Shown here: one piece after another, positions 16,607 to 25,939 of the stretch
How positions within the stretch are numbered: the first letter of the stretch is position 1
Layout of the letters: each line of letters opens with the position of its first letter
DNA from: an uncultured Clostridium sp.
GTDB taxonomy: Bacteria; Bacillota_I; Bacilli_A; RF39; UBA660
Direction of reading: 5' to 3'
Length of the DNA stretch: 47,103 bases
NCBI GenBank assembly: GCA_946541575.1
Contig: CAMNJQ010000030.1
Span: forward strand, 1-47,103
Program-made: the position numbers and the translations under genes
The notes under the pieces: generated by a model
The model's input: the letters and a program-made list of their open reading frames with translations, nothing else
What the model was told of the DNA's origin: nothing
Database searches by the model: none

Positions 16607-17986
16607 ATGGATGTAGTAGAATTAATAAAAAATGTAAAAAAATACATGAATAAAGATGTAGAATTACAAGGATGGATAAGAAATCATAGAAAACAAAAAG
16701 AATTTGGATTTATAGATTTCGCAGATGGTACTTGCTTTGAACATGTACAACTTGTATATGATGAAAAATTAAAAGAATTTGAAGAAATACAAAAATATCG
16801 TGTAGGTTGTGCAATTACAGTAAAAGGAACTGTAATTAAATCAGAAGGAAAAGGTCAAGAATTTGAAGTAAAAGTTAAGACAATAAAATTAGAAGGTGAT
16901 TCCCCAGAAGATTACCCAATGCAACCAAAAAGACATTCTGATGAATTTTTACGTGAGCAAGCATATTTAAGAGCAAGAACTAACAAATACCAAGCAGTAT
17001 TCAGAGTAAGAAGTGTAGCAGCAAATGCTATACATGAATATTTTCAAAGTCATAATTACGTATATGTACATACTCCACTAATAACAACTGCAGATTGTGA
17101 AGGATCAAATCAAATGTTTAAAATAACAACTCTTGATTTTGATAACTTACCTAAAGATAAAGATGGAAAAGTTGATATGTCAAAAGACTTATTTGGAAAG
17201 CTATCTTTTGTAACAGGAACAGGACAATTACATGGTGAAGCTTATGCAATGTCATTTAAAAAAATATATACATTTGGACCAACATTTAGAACAGAAAAGT
17301 CAAATACTAAAACTCATGCAAATGAATTTTGGATGATTGAACCAGAAATAGCATTTTGTGATTTGAATGGATTGATGGATATAGAAGAAGATATGCTAAA
17401 GTTTGTAGTTAAATATGTTTTAGATAAATGTGAAACAGAAATAGACTTCTTTGACAAATGGGTAGAAAAAGGATTAAAAGAAAAATTAACAAAACTTGTT
17501 AATTCCAAATTTACAAGAATTTCTCACCATGATGTTATTGATATATTAAAAAAAGCAGATATCAAATGGGAATTTACACCAGATTATGACGATGACATTG
17601 CAAAAGAACATGAAAAATATATTACAGAATACTTTAATGGACCAGTATTTATAACTGATTGGCCAAAAGATATTAAAGCTTGGTACATGAAAGAAAATAA
17701 AGACGGAAAAACAGTAGCAGCTGTAGATCTTGAAGTACCTGGAGCAGGAGAACTTATGGGTGGTTCTCAAAGAGAAGAAGATTACGACAAAATAATTAAA
17801 CGTGCTAAAGAACTAGGTGTAGATTTAAATGTAGTAGAATGGTATGTTAACTTAAGAAAATTTGGAGGATGTTACCATTCAGGATTTGGTATGGGGTTTG
17901 AAAGATTACTTATTTATTTAACTGGAGTAGAAAACATAAGAGATGTAATACCATTCCCTAGAACACCAGGAAATTGTGATTATTAG
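16607..17986 (+). CDS. asnS: Asparaginyl-tRNA synthetase
   Basis: The 459-residue enzyme charges tRNA-Asn with asparagine using ATP. An N-terminal OB-fold anticodon-binding domain (about 1-105) precedes the class II catalytic core. Motif 2 is visible in FGPTFRTEKSNTKTHANEFWMIEPE, and motif 3 is GFGMGFERLLIYLTG near the C-terminus. The shape is AsnS rather than AspS because it lacks the GAD insertion and carries the TTADCEG...TGTGQLHGE segment. The upstream T-box with an AAC specifier agrees. AGGAGGG lies just upstream. Confidence 0.96.
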   Translation: MDVVELIKNVKKYMNKDVELQGWIRNHRKQKEFGFIDFADGTCFEHVQLVYDEKLKEFEEIQKYRVGCAITVKGTVIKSEGKGQEFEVKVKTIKLEGDSPEDYPMQPKRHSDEFLREQAYLRARTNKYQAVFRVRSVAANAIHEYFQSHNYVYVHTPLITTADCEGSNQMFKITTLDFDNLPKDKDGKVDMSKDLFGKLSFVTGTGQLHGEAYAMSFKKIYTFGPTFRTEKSNTKTHANEFWMIEPEIAFCDLNGLMDIEEDMLKFVVKYVLDKCETEIDFFDKWVEKGLKEKLTKLVNSKFTRISHHDVIDILKKADIKWEFTPDYDDDIAKEHEKYITEYFNGPVFITDWPKDIKAWYMKENKDGKTVAAVDLEVPGAGELMGGSQREEDYDKIIKRAKELGVDLNVVEWYVNLRKFGGCYHSGFGMGFERLLIYLTGVENIRDVIPFPRTPGNCDY

Positions 17987-18011
17987 AACAATGAAAGTTG
18001 TTCTTTTTTTT
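17985..18011 (+). terminator. Terminator after asnS
   Basis: AGAACAA (17985-17991) pairs with TTGTTCT (17998-18004), followed by eight T residues; it starts within the asnS stop codon. Confidence 0.85.
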
Positions 18012-18028
18012 ATAAATTATAAAAAATA

Positions 18029-18058
18029 TTGAATAAACTAGTTAACATATTGTATAAT
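18029..18058 (+). promoter_or_regulatory. Promoter of the candidate antitoxin RNA
   Basis: TTGAAT (18029-18034) and a perfect TATAAT (18053-18058) are separated by 18 bases. Transcription would begin near 18065, leaving no room for an ORF before the terminator at 18130. Confidence 0.65.
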
Positions 18059-18064
18059 AATATT

Positions 18065-18164
18065 GGAAAGAAAAATCCATAAAAATGGATAGGCTTGTTC
18101 AGTAGTCAAGCACTTTCCTTTCGGTGATGCCTGATAACCTCTTGGGGATATCAGGACTTTTTTA
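18065..18164 (+). ncRNA. Candidate antisense antitoxin RNA of a type I system
   Basis: A short untranslated RNA of about 100 bases is bounded by a promoter and a terminator. It folds as a three-way junction: GGAAAG (18065-18070) with CTTTCC, ATCCAT (18075-18080) with ATGGAT (18085-18090), and GCTTG with CAAGC. The terminator follows (CCTGATA 18130-18136 with TATCAGG 18149-18155, then ACTTTTTT). It is complementary to the 3' UTR of the - strand peptide mRNA. Its CCTGATAA (18130-18137) is repeated directly at 18283-18290, so it can also pair with that mRNA's 5' leader. The antitoxin role is inferred from this layout. Confidence 0.6.
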
Positions 18165-18239
18165 TTTTAAAAGTAAAATAATTACAATTAATAATAAAAA
18201 TAAAATTATAACATGTAAAGTTATTTCTCTAACAGTCAT
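18162..18239 (-). CDS. Hydrophobic 25-aa peptide, candidate type I toxin
   Basis: The ORF opens MTVREITLHV and continues as an unbroken run of Ile, Leu, Val and Phe ending in LLLK, a single membrane helix with a short charged start and a C-terminal Lys. This matches the general form of Firmicutes type I toxins (short membrane peptides). The Shine-Dalgarno AAAGGAG lies 7 bases before the ATG. The gene faces the + strand RNA that ends at its stop codon. On the - strand, ATCCAT/ATGGAT (18090-18075) plus TTTTC would terminate its mRNA, so the whole antisense RNA lies within its 3' UTR. I cannot place the peptide in a named family. Confidence 0.6.
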   Translation of the reverse strand: MTVREITLHVIILFLLLIVIILLLK

Positions 18240-18305
18240 AAAATCACTCCTTTCATAATCCCCCTAATATGAAAGGAAAGTACCTGATAAAAAGTCTATC
18301 CAATA
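18236..18305 (-). promoter_or_regulatory. Structured 5' leader of the candidate toxin mRNA
   Basis: In the - strand transcript, TCCTTTCATA (18277-18268) pairs perfectly with TATGAAAGGA (18257-18248), a 10-bp hairpin that buries most of the toxin Shine-Dalgarno. The loop holds GGGGG. A seven-codon ORF (ATG at 18256, TGA at 18238-18236) overlaps the toxin start as ATGA and could couple translation, as leader ORFs do in some type I systems. The leader begins TATTGGATAG (18305-18296), nearly identical to the start of the + strand RNA, TATTGGAAAG (18061-18070). Confidence 0.5.
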
Positions 18306-18440
18306 TAATTATTAGACATTAGTAATAAAAATCCCCAATTATTTTACGTGCTTTTATATAAACTAATATAACAGCCTATTTTCAATATAATTTTTTGTAT
18401 ATTTTATATTTACCTGTAAATAAATAAAAATGGAGGAAAT

Positions 18441-18977
18441 ATGAAAAGATTACTAATAACATTTCTAATGATATCTATGATTATTGGATGCAATAATTCA
18501 TTAAATAGTCCAAGTAATAAAGTAATTAGTTTTTTAGATAAATATAAAAACTTAGATGATAAAGTATTGCAAGAACTAGAATATCAAATTGAAAGTAAAA
18601 ATTATAATGAAAAAGAAAAAGAGTTATATAGAAATAGTATAAGAAGACAATATCAAAATCTTAAATATAAAATACTTGAAGAAAAAGAATATGAAAACAC
18701 TGCAACTGTAAAAGTAGAAATAGAAGTATATAACTATATTGCTGCAATAGAAAAAGCAAGCAATTACTTTTTAAAAAACCAAGAATTATTTATAAACGAT
18801 GATAATATAGTGGATGAATCAAAATACATTGACTACAAACTAAATGAAATAGAAAAAACAAATGAAAGAATTAATTATATTATTGAATTTAATCTATATA
18901 AAAAGAATAAAATATGGTACCTAAGAAAAATAGATAATGAAACTCTATCTAAAATAAATGGATTATATAGTGATTAG
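18441..18977 (+). CDS. Small lipoprotein of unknown function
   Basis: The 178-residue product has a lipoprotein signal (LLITFLMISMIIGC, Cys about 17) and a charged helical domain of about 155 residues ending in a strand-rich W-Y-L segment (KKNKIWYLRKID). That tail resembles the NTF2-like or DUF-type end of small Firmicutes lipoproteins. GGAGG precedes the start. It lies between the toxin locus and the large adhesin; a shared surface role is possible but not shown. Confidence 0.75.
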   Translation: MKRLLITFLMISMIIGCNNSLNSPSNKVISFLDKYKNLDDKVLQELEYQIESKNYNEKEKELYRNSIRRQYQNLKYKILEEKEYENTATVKVEIEVYNYIAAIEKASNYFLKNQELFINDDNIVDESKYIDYKLNEIEKTNERINYIIEFNLYKKNKIWYLRKIDNETLSKINGLYSD

Positions 18978-19042
18978 AAGATATACAATTCAAATTTTTT
19001 TTGTTATAATTTTTATAGAATAATAGGAAGTAAGTGATTTAA

Positions 19043-22000
19043 ATGAAAAAAGGTAAATATTTAATATTTTTTGGATTTGTATTTATCGTTTTAGGAGCAT
19101 CTTTTATAAAAGATACTTCATTTTTCAAAAGTTTACTAACTTCAGTAGTACATTTAGAATATAACCAAACTGAATTGTTTGATTTATCATTTGATAAATA
19201 TTTTGAAGACGAAGGATATGAGAGCTACAGGCCAAGTTCTTCAGAGTTTTATTTATTTGATAAGAAAGATATGGAAACAGTAATACAAACTATAACATTA
19301 TCTACTGAAGATGTAGATCCAAATGATTCTAGTCACTGGATAGGTAAATTTGAAAATATTCCAAAATATTACTTAGATGGAACAGAAGTAGAGTATGCTG
19401 TAAGAGAAAAAGAAATAGAAGGCTATATTAATTCATATGATTCTGATAAAGGATTATATATAAAGTTTAATGAAAGAACTAATGTTGCTAGTGAATATAC
19501 TTTGAAATTATTTATTAAGGACGAAACTGGTAAATGGTATAATTATGACTATGAATATGGTTATTTAGGAAATAGCTTAGGTGGAGTTACATTAAAAATA
19601 TCTCCTGATGATCCAAAATTACAGGAAATAACCGAAGCCGAAGCAATGGATCATATAAATACTTATGCATCGTTTTCTGATGAAAAATCAATTGTTGAAC
19701 TAGTCGGTAAAGATTATCCAGAATCATATCATCCATTTCCTATTGGAGAAGGTCATTCTTGGCATTATAAATACACTTCAGCGAGCCATACTAATGACTT
19801 TTACTTAATATTTTCCGCTCCAAGTTGGAGCATGGAATATGGTTTACTAATAGATGAAATTGGAACAGTTGGAAATGAAGTTATTCTTACCTCACTAATA
19901 AATATAAGGGATTTTAAAATAATAAAAAAGTGGGATGATATTGGTCACGAAAATGTAAGACCAAACAGTGTTGAAATTAATGTTGTTGATGAATCTAACA
20001 CAATTATTAATAATATTGTTTTAAGTGAAGAAGACAAAGTAGATAATTATACATGGATAAAAGAGTTTAAAATACCAAAATATGATTCTAATGGAAAAGA
20101 GATTAATTATAAAATTGTTGAGGTACCTCTAGATAATTATTTAACAATTTATGATATTGAAGAAGATGAACATAATGGTCTTGCCATAACTTTTTCAGAT
20201 GATTCAGCGGCAGCATACATTTGTTATGAATATAATGCAACAACTAAGAAGTATCATTGTCTAACTAGACAAGCATATAATTATGGAATTACCAGCTACA
20301 ATCAAAAAAGTTTTATTGGAGGACACACAATAAACGTTCCTGGAAGAGATTTTTATTTAGTTATGGGGAATGAAGCGGAAAAAGTTAAAGTATCTAATAT
20401 ATCTCCTATTAATTTTAATTTCATTGAAAAAGGAATTAAAACAGAAATTGGTTATGCTAATGCATATCCTTTGCCTAATTCAAGTTATGATTTTTATTTA
20501 GATTTTTTAAAATCAGATATGGATAGCTCTAAAAATTACGTATGGCATTATACTTGGAATGGTTCAATTGAATCAAAAAGTAATGAAGTAGTCTCAAAAA
20601 ATATTTATAATCGTAGAAATTATACGTTTGAAAAAATATGGGATGATGAAGGATTTGAAGATGAAAGACCAAAAAGTGTTAAGTTCAATTTATATAATAA
20701 TCTTGATAATAATACAATTGTAAAAAGTGTTACACTAACAAATAGTAATATTGATCCAAATGATTCAAAAAAATGGAATGGTGTCTTTACTGATATACCT
20801 TTATATAATTCTGATAGAAGCGTTGCAGAATACTTTGTAACGGAAGAAATAAATGATGATTACATAACTACTTACGATAAAAAAGAAATAAATGGTCTTT
20901 GCATAGACTTTGGTGATATTGAATCAAAAAATGCTAATGCTATATTTACAACAAATATAAATGGAGAAAAAAGAAATTTATTAAATTCTATAGATTCACC
21001 GCTTTTCCCAATTGAATTATTAAAAAATAATACAATTTGTTTACCTGTTTCGGAAGATACAATGGACTTTTATTTTATAACAACATATGATTTAAAGATA
21101 AAAAACATCTATCCTACATATCAAAGTGAGTATAAATTATCAGATAAAAAAGAAGATGTTTTAATTAGTTATGATGGATTCTCTGGTGATAATATACCGA
21201 GTTTTGTATCAGTAGGTACATATCATTATACATGGAAGCCAAATAAAAATAGTTTCTTAAATAGTGATATTGTAGCTAATGAAATTAATGTTAGTAAATA
21301 TAAATTTGAAAAAATATGGGATGATGAAGGATTTGAAGATAAAAGACCAGAAAGTGTTAAGTTCAATTTATATAATGTTCTTGATAAAAATACAATTGTA
21401 AAAAGTATTACGTTAACAAATAGTAATATTGATCCAAACAATCCAAATAAATGGAATGGTGTTTTTGACTCTGTTCCTAAATATAATGATGATGGCACTT
21501 TAGCAGAATACTACATTTCCGAAGAATCAGTAGAAAATTATTTATTGTCAAATTATTCAAAAAAAGTTTTTAATGGCTTATGTATTGAATTTGGAAATAA
21601 TGTAAGGGATAGCAATAGTTCAGTACTTTTTGTATCAAAAAGTAGTGATGGAAACTACCATTATTTAATAAATCAAAGACTTAAAGGAACAAATTCTTAT
21701 AATTATTTTTATAGAGAGGATTTGTTAAATAAGACAATATGTATGCCAACTACAAGTGATTCATTAGATATTTATCTATATGGACAAACAAATGATTTGG
21801 ATATTAAGAATATATATCCTACATATCAAGATTCATATGAGGTTCATTCTCAAATTTACTATAATCCAACTGCACAATACAAGTATTCAGGAAGTGAATA
21901 TCCAAATAAGAATATATCTACTACATATCGTTATGTATGGGAACCAAATAAAAATAATTTTCCAAATAATGATATAATTACAAATCAAATTAATCTTATA

Positions 22001-24385
22001 AATTATAAATTTGAAAAGATATGGGATGATGAAGGACTTGAAGATAAAAGACCAGAAAGTGTTAAATTTAATTTATATAATGTTCTTGATAAAAACACAA
22101 TTGTAAAAAGTATTACATTAACAAATAGTAATATTGATTCAAATAATCCAAATAAATGGAATGGTCTCTTTGATTCTGTTCCTAAATATAATGAAGATGG
22201 CACTTTAGCAGAATACTACATTTCCGAAGAATCAGTAGAAAATTATTTATTGTCAAATTATTCAAAAAAAGATTTTAATGGTTTATGTATTGAATTTGGA
22301 AATAATGTAAGGGATAGCAATAGTTCGGTACTTTTTGTATCAAAAAGTAGTGATGGAAACTACCATTATTTAAATAATAGTAAACTATCTACTACTACAT
22401 TTTATAGAGAAGATTTGTTAAATAAGACAGTATGTATGCCAACTACAAGTGATTCATTGGATATTTATCTATATGGACAAACGAATGATTTAGATATTAG
22501 AAATATATATCCTACATATCAAGATTCATATGATGTTTATTCTCAAGTTTACAATAATCCAACTGCACAATTTGAATATTTTGGAAGTGAATATCCAAAT
22601 AAGAATATGTCTACTGGATTTCATTATGTATGGGAACCAAATAAAAATAATTTCCCAAATAGTGATGTAATTACTAACGAAATTAATTATTTAAATCTTA
22701 AATTTGAAAAGATATGGGATGATGAAGGATTTGAATATAATAGACCAGAAAGCATAGATTTCACTCTTTATATGAATAATATAATACTTCCACTTAAGAA
22801 AGTAACATTAAATAAATCTGATTTTAGTAATGGACAGTGGAATGGAGTATTTAATAATTTACCTAAATATGATAATTCAGGAAATAAAATAAATTACCAA
22901 ATAAAGGAATCAAATGTTGATAAATATACTACAACATATGACAAAAAAGACTATAATAGGTTATGTATAGAATTTGGAGAGAATATTAGAGATAATAGTA
23001 ATCCAGTGTACTTCATATTTAAAAATGGAAATAATAATTATTACTTAAAAAATGAAAGATATACTCAGTCTTTTAATCCATCATATTATTCGAGTGATTT
23101 AAAAAATAATACTTTATGCATACCTGTAACAGAATCTGAAGATTTTTATGTAATTGGTGATACAGAAGGATTAGATGTCAAAAGAATATATCCTTATGTG
23201 GATAATAATAAGCTAGACTTAACAGCGACATTTAATTCATCATCAACAACATTTACAGAAGCTATAGGTGAAGAATTATTAAATATAGATGGGCATGTTC
23301 CAATTCATTATACTTTTACATCTACAAATGAAAATTTCTTAAATAGTGACATAATAATAAACAAAGCAATATTAAAAGATGTTTCTATTGAAAAACTAGA
23401 TGAAGAAGGTAACAACTTAAGCGGAGCAGAATTAACTATTTACAATACAGAAAATACAAAGATATTATCATTTATTACTGATGACAATAATTCATTAGTA
23501 CATCTTATGGAAGGAGAGTACATATTAAAAGAAACTAAAGTACCAGTAGGATATACAAAATCAAAAGATATAAGATTTAAAGTATTAGAAAATGGTAATG
23601 TAGAAGTAGATGGAAATATTGCTGAAAAAATATCAATGACCAATGAAAACTTAAAAATAAGATTAAATCTTGTCAACAGAAAAAGAATCGTTGTAGAAAA
23701 TGTAAAATTACAACTAGTAGATGAAGACGGTAATATATTAAAAGAATGGAAAAATGAAAAAGAGGACTTAGTACTAAAAGATTTAATTGATTTTAATAAA
23801 AAATACACTTTAAAACAAATAGAAGAAGCAGAAGGTTATATAAATGCAACAGATATATTATTTGAAATAAATAATGATGGACAGGTTGTGATAAATGGTA
23901 CTATTGAAGAGGACAATAGAGTATTACTAATTGTAGATAAAGAATATGTTGATATTACAATAAATAAAAAATTAGTTGGTGATGAAAATAAAGAATTTAA
24001 TTTTGAAATATCATTATTTAACTACAATGGAACATTAGATTATTCAGGAACAAAAAATGGAACATTAATGTTTGTAAACAACAAAGCATCATTTCAGTTA
24101 AAACCTAATGAAAAAATAATAATCAAAGATGTTCCAAATACTTTAGAGTACAATATTCAAGAAAATGAAGATGATTATGATAAAGAAATTGATGGAAAAA
24201 GTACTGGAAGATTAGTAGATGATTTAGATATAACATTTACTAATATAAAAAAGAATGAAAAGTCTCCAAGAACTTTTGATTCTATTATAAGATATTTTCA
24301 AATATTTATAATTTCATCATTATTATTAATAACATCAGTAATTATTGTAATAAAAATTCAAAGAAAAAGGCTTAAGAATAATTAA
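19043..24385 (+). CDS. Large Cna-B repeat surface protein with variant sorting signal
   Basis: This 1780-residue surface protein has an N-terminal membrane or signal segment (about 5-35) and six modules of about 230 residues that begin with a Cna-B-like strand set. The first starts near residue 43; the others near 291, 527, 753, 989 and 1220, most opening KFEKIWDDEG...RPESV. Two SpaA-type Cna-B domains follow (near 1444 and 1540), then a Spy0128-like domain (near 1634). The C-terminus has SPRTFD (about 1743), a hydrophobic helix and a basic tail (RKRLKNN), the order of a sortase signal without LPXTG. Cna-B and Spy0128 domains usually carry Lys-Asn isopeptide bonds. The likely role is adhesin or pilin-like stalk. 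No sortase gene is in view. Confidence 0.85.
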   Translation: MKKGKYLIFFGFVFIVLGASFIKDTSFFKSLLTSVVHLEYNQTELFDLSFDKYFEDEGYESYRPSSSEFYLFDKKDMETVIQTITLSTEDVDPNDSSHWIGKFENIPKYYLDGTEVEYAVREKEIEGYINSYDSDKGLYIKFNERTNVASEYTLKLFIKDETGKWYNYDYEYGYLGNSLGGVTLKISPDDPKLQEITEAEAMDHINTYASFSDEKSIVELVGKDYPESYHPFPIGEGHSWHYKYTSASHTNDFYLIFSAPSWSMEYGLLIDEIGTVGNEVILTSLINIRDFKIIKKWDDIGHENVRPNSVEINVVDESNTIINNIVLSEEDKVDNYTWIKEFKIPKYDSNGKEINYKIVEVPLDNYLTIYDIEEDEHNGLAITFSDDSAAAYICYEYNATTKKYHCLTRQAYNYGITSYNQKSFIGGHTINVPGRDFYLVMGNEAEKVKVSNISPINFNFIEKGIKTEIGYANAYPLPNSSYDFYLDFLKSDMDSSKNYVWHYTWNGSIESKSNEVVSKNIYNRRNYTFEKIWDDEGFEDERPKSVKFNLYNNLDNNTIVKSVTLTNSNIDPNDSKKWNGVFTDIPLYNSDRSVAEYFVTEEINDDYITTYDKKEINGLCIDFGDIESKNANAIFTTNINGEKRNLLNSIDSPLFPIELLKNNTICLPVSEDTMDFYFITTYDLKIKNIYPTYQSEYKLSDKKEDVLISYDGFSGDNIPSFVSVGTYHYTWKPNKNSFLNSDIVANEINVSKYKFEKIWDDEGFEDKRPESVKFNLYNVLDKNTIVKSITLTNSNIDPNNPNKWNGVFDSVPKYNDDGTLAEYYISEESVENYLLSNYSKKVFNGLCIEFGNNVRDSNSSVLFVSKSSDGNYHYLINQRLKGTNSYNYFYREDLLNKTICMPTTSDSLDIYLYGQTNDLDIKNIYPTYQDSYEVHSQIYYNPTAQYKYSGSEYPNKNISTTYRYVWEPNKNNFPNNDIITNQINLINYKFEKIWDDEGLEDKRPESVKFNLYNVLDKNTIVKSITLTNSNIDSNNPNKWNGLFDSVPKYNEDGTLAEYYISEESVENYLLSNYSKKDFNGLCIEFGNNVRDSNSSVLFVSKSSDGNYHYLNNSKLSTTTFYREDLLNKTVCMPTTSDSLDIYLYGQTNDLDIRNIYPTYQDSYDVYSQVYNNPTAQFEYFGSEYPNKNMSTGFHYVWEPNKNNFPNSDVITNEINYLNLKFEKIWDDEGFEYNRPESIDFTLYMNNIILPLKKVTLNKSDFSNGQWNGVFNNLPKYDNSGNKINYQIKESNVDKYTTTYDKKDYNRLCIEFGENIRDNSNPVYFIFKNGNNNYYLKNERYTQSFNPSYYSSDLKNNTLCIPVTESEDFYVIGDTEGLDVKRIYPYVDNNKLDLTATFNSSSTTFTEAIGEELLNIDGHVPIHYTFTSTNENFLNSDIIINKAILKDVSIEKLDEEGNNLSGAELTIYNTENTKILSFITDDNNSLVHLMEGEYILKETKVPVGYTKSKDIRFKVLENGNVEVDGNIAEKISMTNENLKIRLNLVNRKRIVVENVKLQLVDEDGNILKEWKNEKEDLVLKDLIDFNKKYTLKQIEEAEGYINATDILFEINNDGQVVINGTIEEDNRVLLIVDKEYVDITINKKLVGDENKEFNFEISLFNYNGTLDYSGTKNGTLMFVNNKASFQLKPNEKIIIKDVPNTLEYNIQENEDDYDKEIDGKSTGRLVDDLDITFTNIKKNEKSPRTFDSIIRYFQIFIISSLLLITSVIIVIKIQRKRLKNN
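20621..23370 (+). repeat. Four long in-frame adhesin repeats
   Basis: Units begin near 20621, 21299, 22006 and 22699, each about 700 bases. The second and third are nearly identical over long stretches (for example 21302-21560 against 22009-22266), which indicates recent duplication or gene conversion. The fourth is clearly more diverged. Copy number could vary between strains. Confidence 0.8.
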
Positions 24386-24396
24386 GCTTTTTTTTA
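24370..24396 (+). terminator. Terminator of the adhesin gene
   Basis: GCTTAA (24370-24375) pairs with TTAAGC (24382-24387) and is followed by eight T residues; it begins inside the last codons of the gene. Confidence 0.75.
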
Positions 24397-24434
24397 TTTA
24401 TTTGTGTTATAATTATTATATTAGAGAGGGTAGT

Positions 24435-25931
24435 ATGAAAAAGTTATTAAAGGAACAATTTATTTCATCTTTTAAATCAATAATGCCAATTACTCTTATT
24501 GTACTAATTATTAGTGTTCTTTTTTCTAATAATGACTTAATAAGATTAATACCTGCATTTTTAATAGGATCACTATTATTAACTGTAGGAATGACACTAT
24601 TTAATATTGGTGCAGATATATCTATGATAGAAATTGGAAATAGAATAGGTAATCATTTAACAAAGAAAATGAATGTATTATTTATATTATTAATGAGTTT
24701 AATTATTGGATTTATAATTACAATAGCTGAACCAGATTTAAGAGTACTAGCTTCACAAGTATCTTCAATATCAAGTGATGTCTTAATATGTGCAGTTGGA
24801 CTAGGAGTAGGAATGTTTCTACTTTTTGCTACCATGAGAATGCTTTTTCAACATAATTTTTCGCTTGTATTAGCCATATTTTGTGCATTGGCATTTATAC
24901 TTGCATTATTCGCTCCAAAAGAGTTTGTTCCCTTAGCATTTGATTCCGGTGGAGTTACAACAGGACCTCTTAGCGTTCCATTTATAATTGCCTTAGGAGC
25001 AGGACTAACAGTATCAAGAAATGATAAAAACAAAAAAGATGATACCTTTGGAATGATTTCATTTTGTTCAATAGGTCCTATTATAGTAGTTTTAATATTA
25101 TCAATAATATTTAATGCTAAATCTAGTTATACTCCATATAATATTCCTAATTATACAGATTTACTAATGGTATTTAAAAGCTTTATAGAAAACTTACCAA
25201 AATACTTCTTAGAAGTATTTATGTCATTATTCCCAATTTTGTTATTCTTTAGTGCTTATAATATAATATTTTTAAATCTTCCAAAAAAAGAATTAAAGAG
25301 AATTTTTATTGGTTTATTAATTACATATGTAGGTTTATCAATATTTCTTACTGGAGTTAATGTGGGATTTATGCCAATGGGATATACTGTTGGAAAAATA
25401 TTATCGAAATATGTTTGGTTCTTAATACCATTATCTATGATAATTGGTTACTTTATCGTAACTAGCGAACCAGCAATTGGTGTATTAACAGATCAAATAG
25501 AAGAAATAACTAACGGAAATATTAAGAAGCATATTTTAAATATTTCTCTAGCTATCGCAATATCTCTTGCAACAGGTTTATCTATACTAAGAATTATTTT
25601 TGATATATCAATATGGTGGTTTTTATTTCCAGGATATTTATTTGCACTAATAATGAGTCTTTTTGTACCTAAAATATTTACTGCAATAGCATTTGATTCA
25701 GGAGGAGTTGCAAGCGGAACGATGACTGCAACATTCTTACTTCCTTTTGCAGTTGGAGTAGCAGAAAGCCTAAACAAAAACGTATTAACAAATGCTTTTG
25801 GTCTTATTGCATTAGTAGCAACTATACCACTTATAACTATTCAAATAGTGGGAATTATATATAAAATCAAAACAAGTAGAGTTATTGATTACACTGATAC
25901 AAAATACAATGAAGAAATCATTAATTATTAG
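24435..25931 (+). CDS. DUF1538 family membrane protein, internally duplicated
   Basis: The 498-residue protein has 12 or more membrane helices in two homologous halves. Each half carries the same signature: FVPLAFDSGGVTTGPLSVPF in the first and FTAIAFDSGGVASGTMTATF in the second, with TIAEPDLRVLASQV and TSEPAIGVLTDQI as matching earlier segments. This is the DUF1538 pattern. From memory, members have been proposed as cation/proton antiporters; this is not proven here. The ATG at 24435 follows GAGAGGG. The P-II-like gene starts 8 bases after its stop, a pairing that suggests regulation of the transporter by the P-II-like protein. Confidence 0.87.
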   Translation: MKKLLKEQFISSFKSIMPITLIVLIISVLFSNNDLIRLIPAFLIGSLLLTVGMTLFNIGADISMIEIGNRIGNHLTKKMNVLFILLMSLIIGFIITIAEPDLRVLASQVSSISSDVLICAVGLGVGMFLLFATMRMLFQHNFSLVLAIFCALAFILALFAPKEFVPLAFDSGGVTTGPLSVPFIIALGAGLTVSRNDKNKKDDTFGMISFCSIGPIIVVLILSIIFNAKSSYTPYNIPNYTDLLMVFKSFIENLPKYFLEVFMSLFPILLFFSAYNIIFLNLPKKELKRIFIGLLITYVGLSIFLTGVNVGFMPMGYTVGKILSKYVWFLIPLSMIIGYFIVTSEPAIGVLTDQIEEITNGNIKKHILNISLAIAISLATGLSILRIIFDISIWWFLFPGYLFALIMSLFVPKIFTAIAFDSGGVASGTMTATFLLPFAVGVAESLNKNVLTNAFGLIALVATIPLITIQIVGIIYKIKTSRVIDYTDTKYNEEIINY

Positions 25932-25939
25932 GAGGAATT

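Noticed and set aside
18045-18168. A riboswitch controlling the downstream lipoprotein gene
   Set aside because: The terminator is followed by about 275 bases and a convergent gene before the lipoprotein, and no known aptamer signature was recognised; the antisense RNA reading explains the complementarity better.
18059-18306. A miniature transposable element with terminal inverted repeats (TATTGGA-A/T-AG)
   Set aside because: The ends are inverted and similar, but no target duplication is visible, and both match the start regions of two convergent transcripts.
21226-22203. Two similar open frames on the - strand opposite the adhesin modules
   Set aside because: They are shadows of the duplicated Cna-B-like modules and have no start signals.
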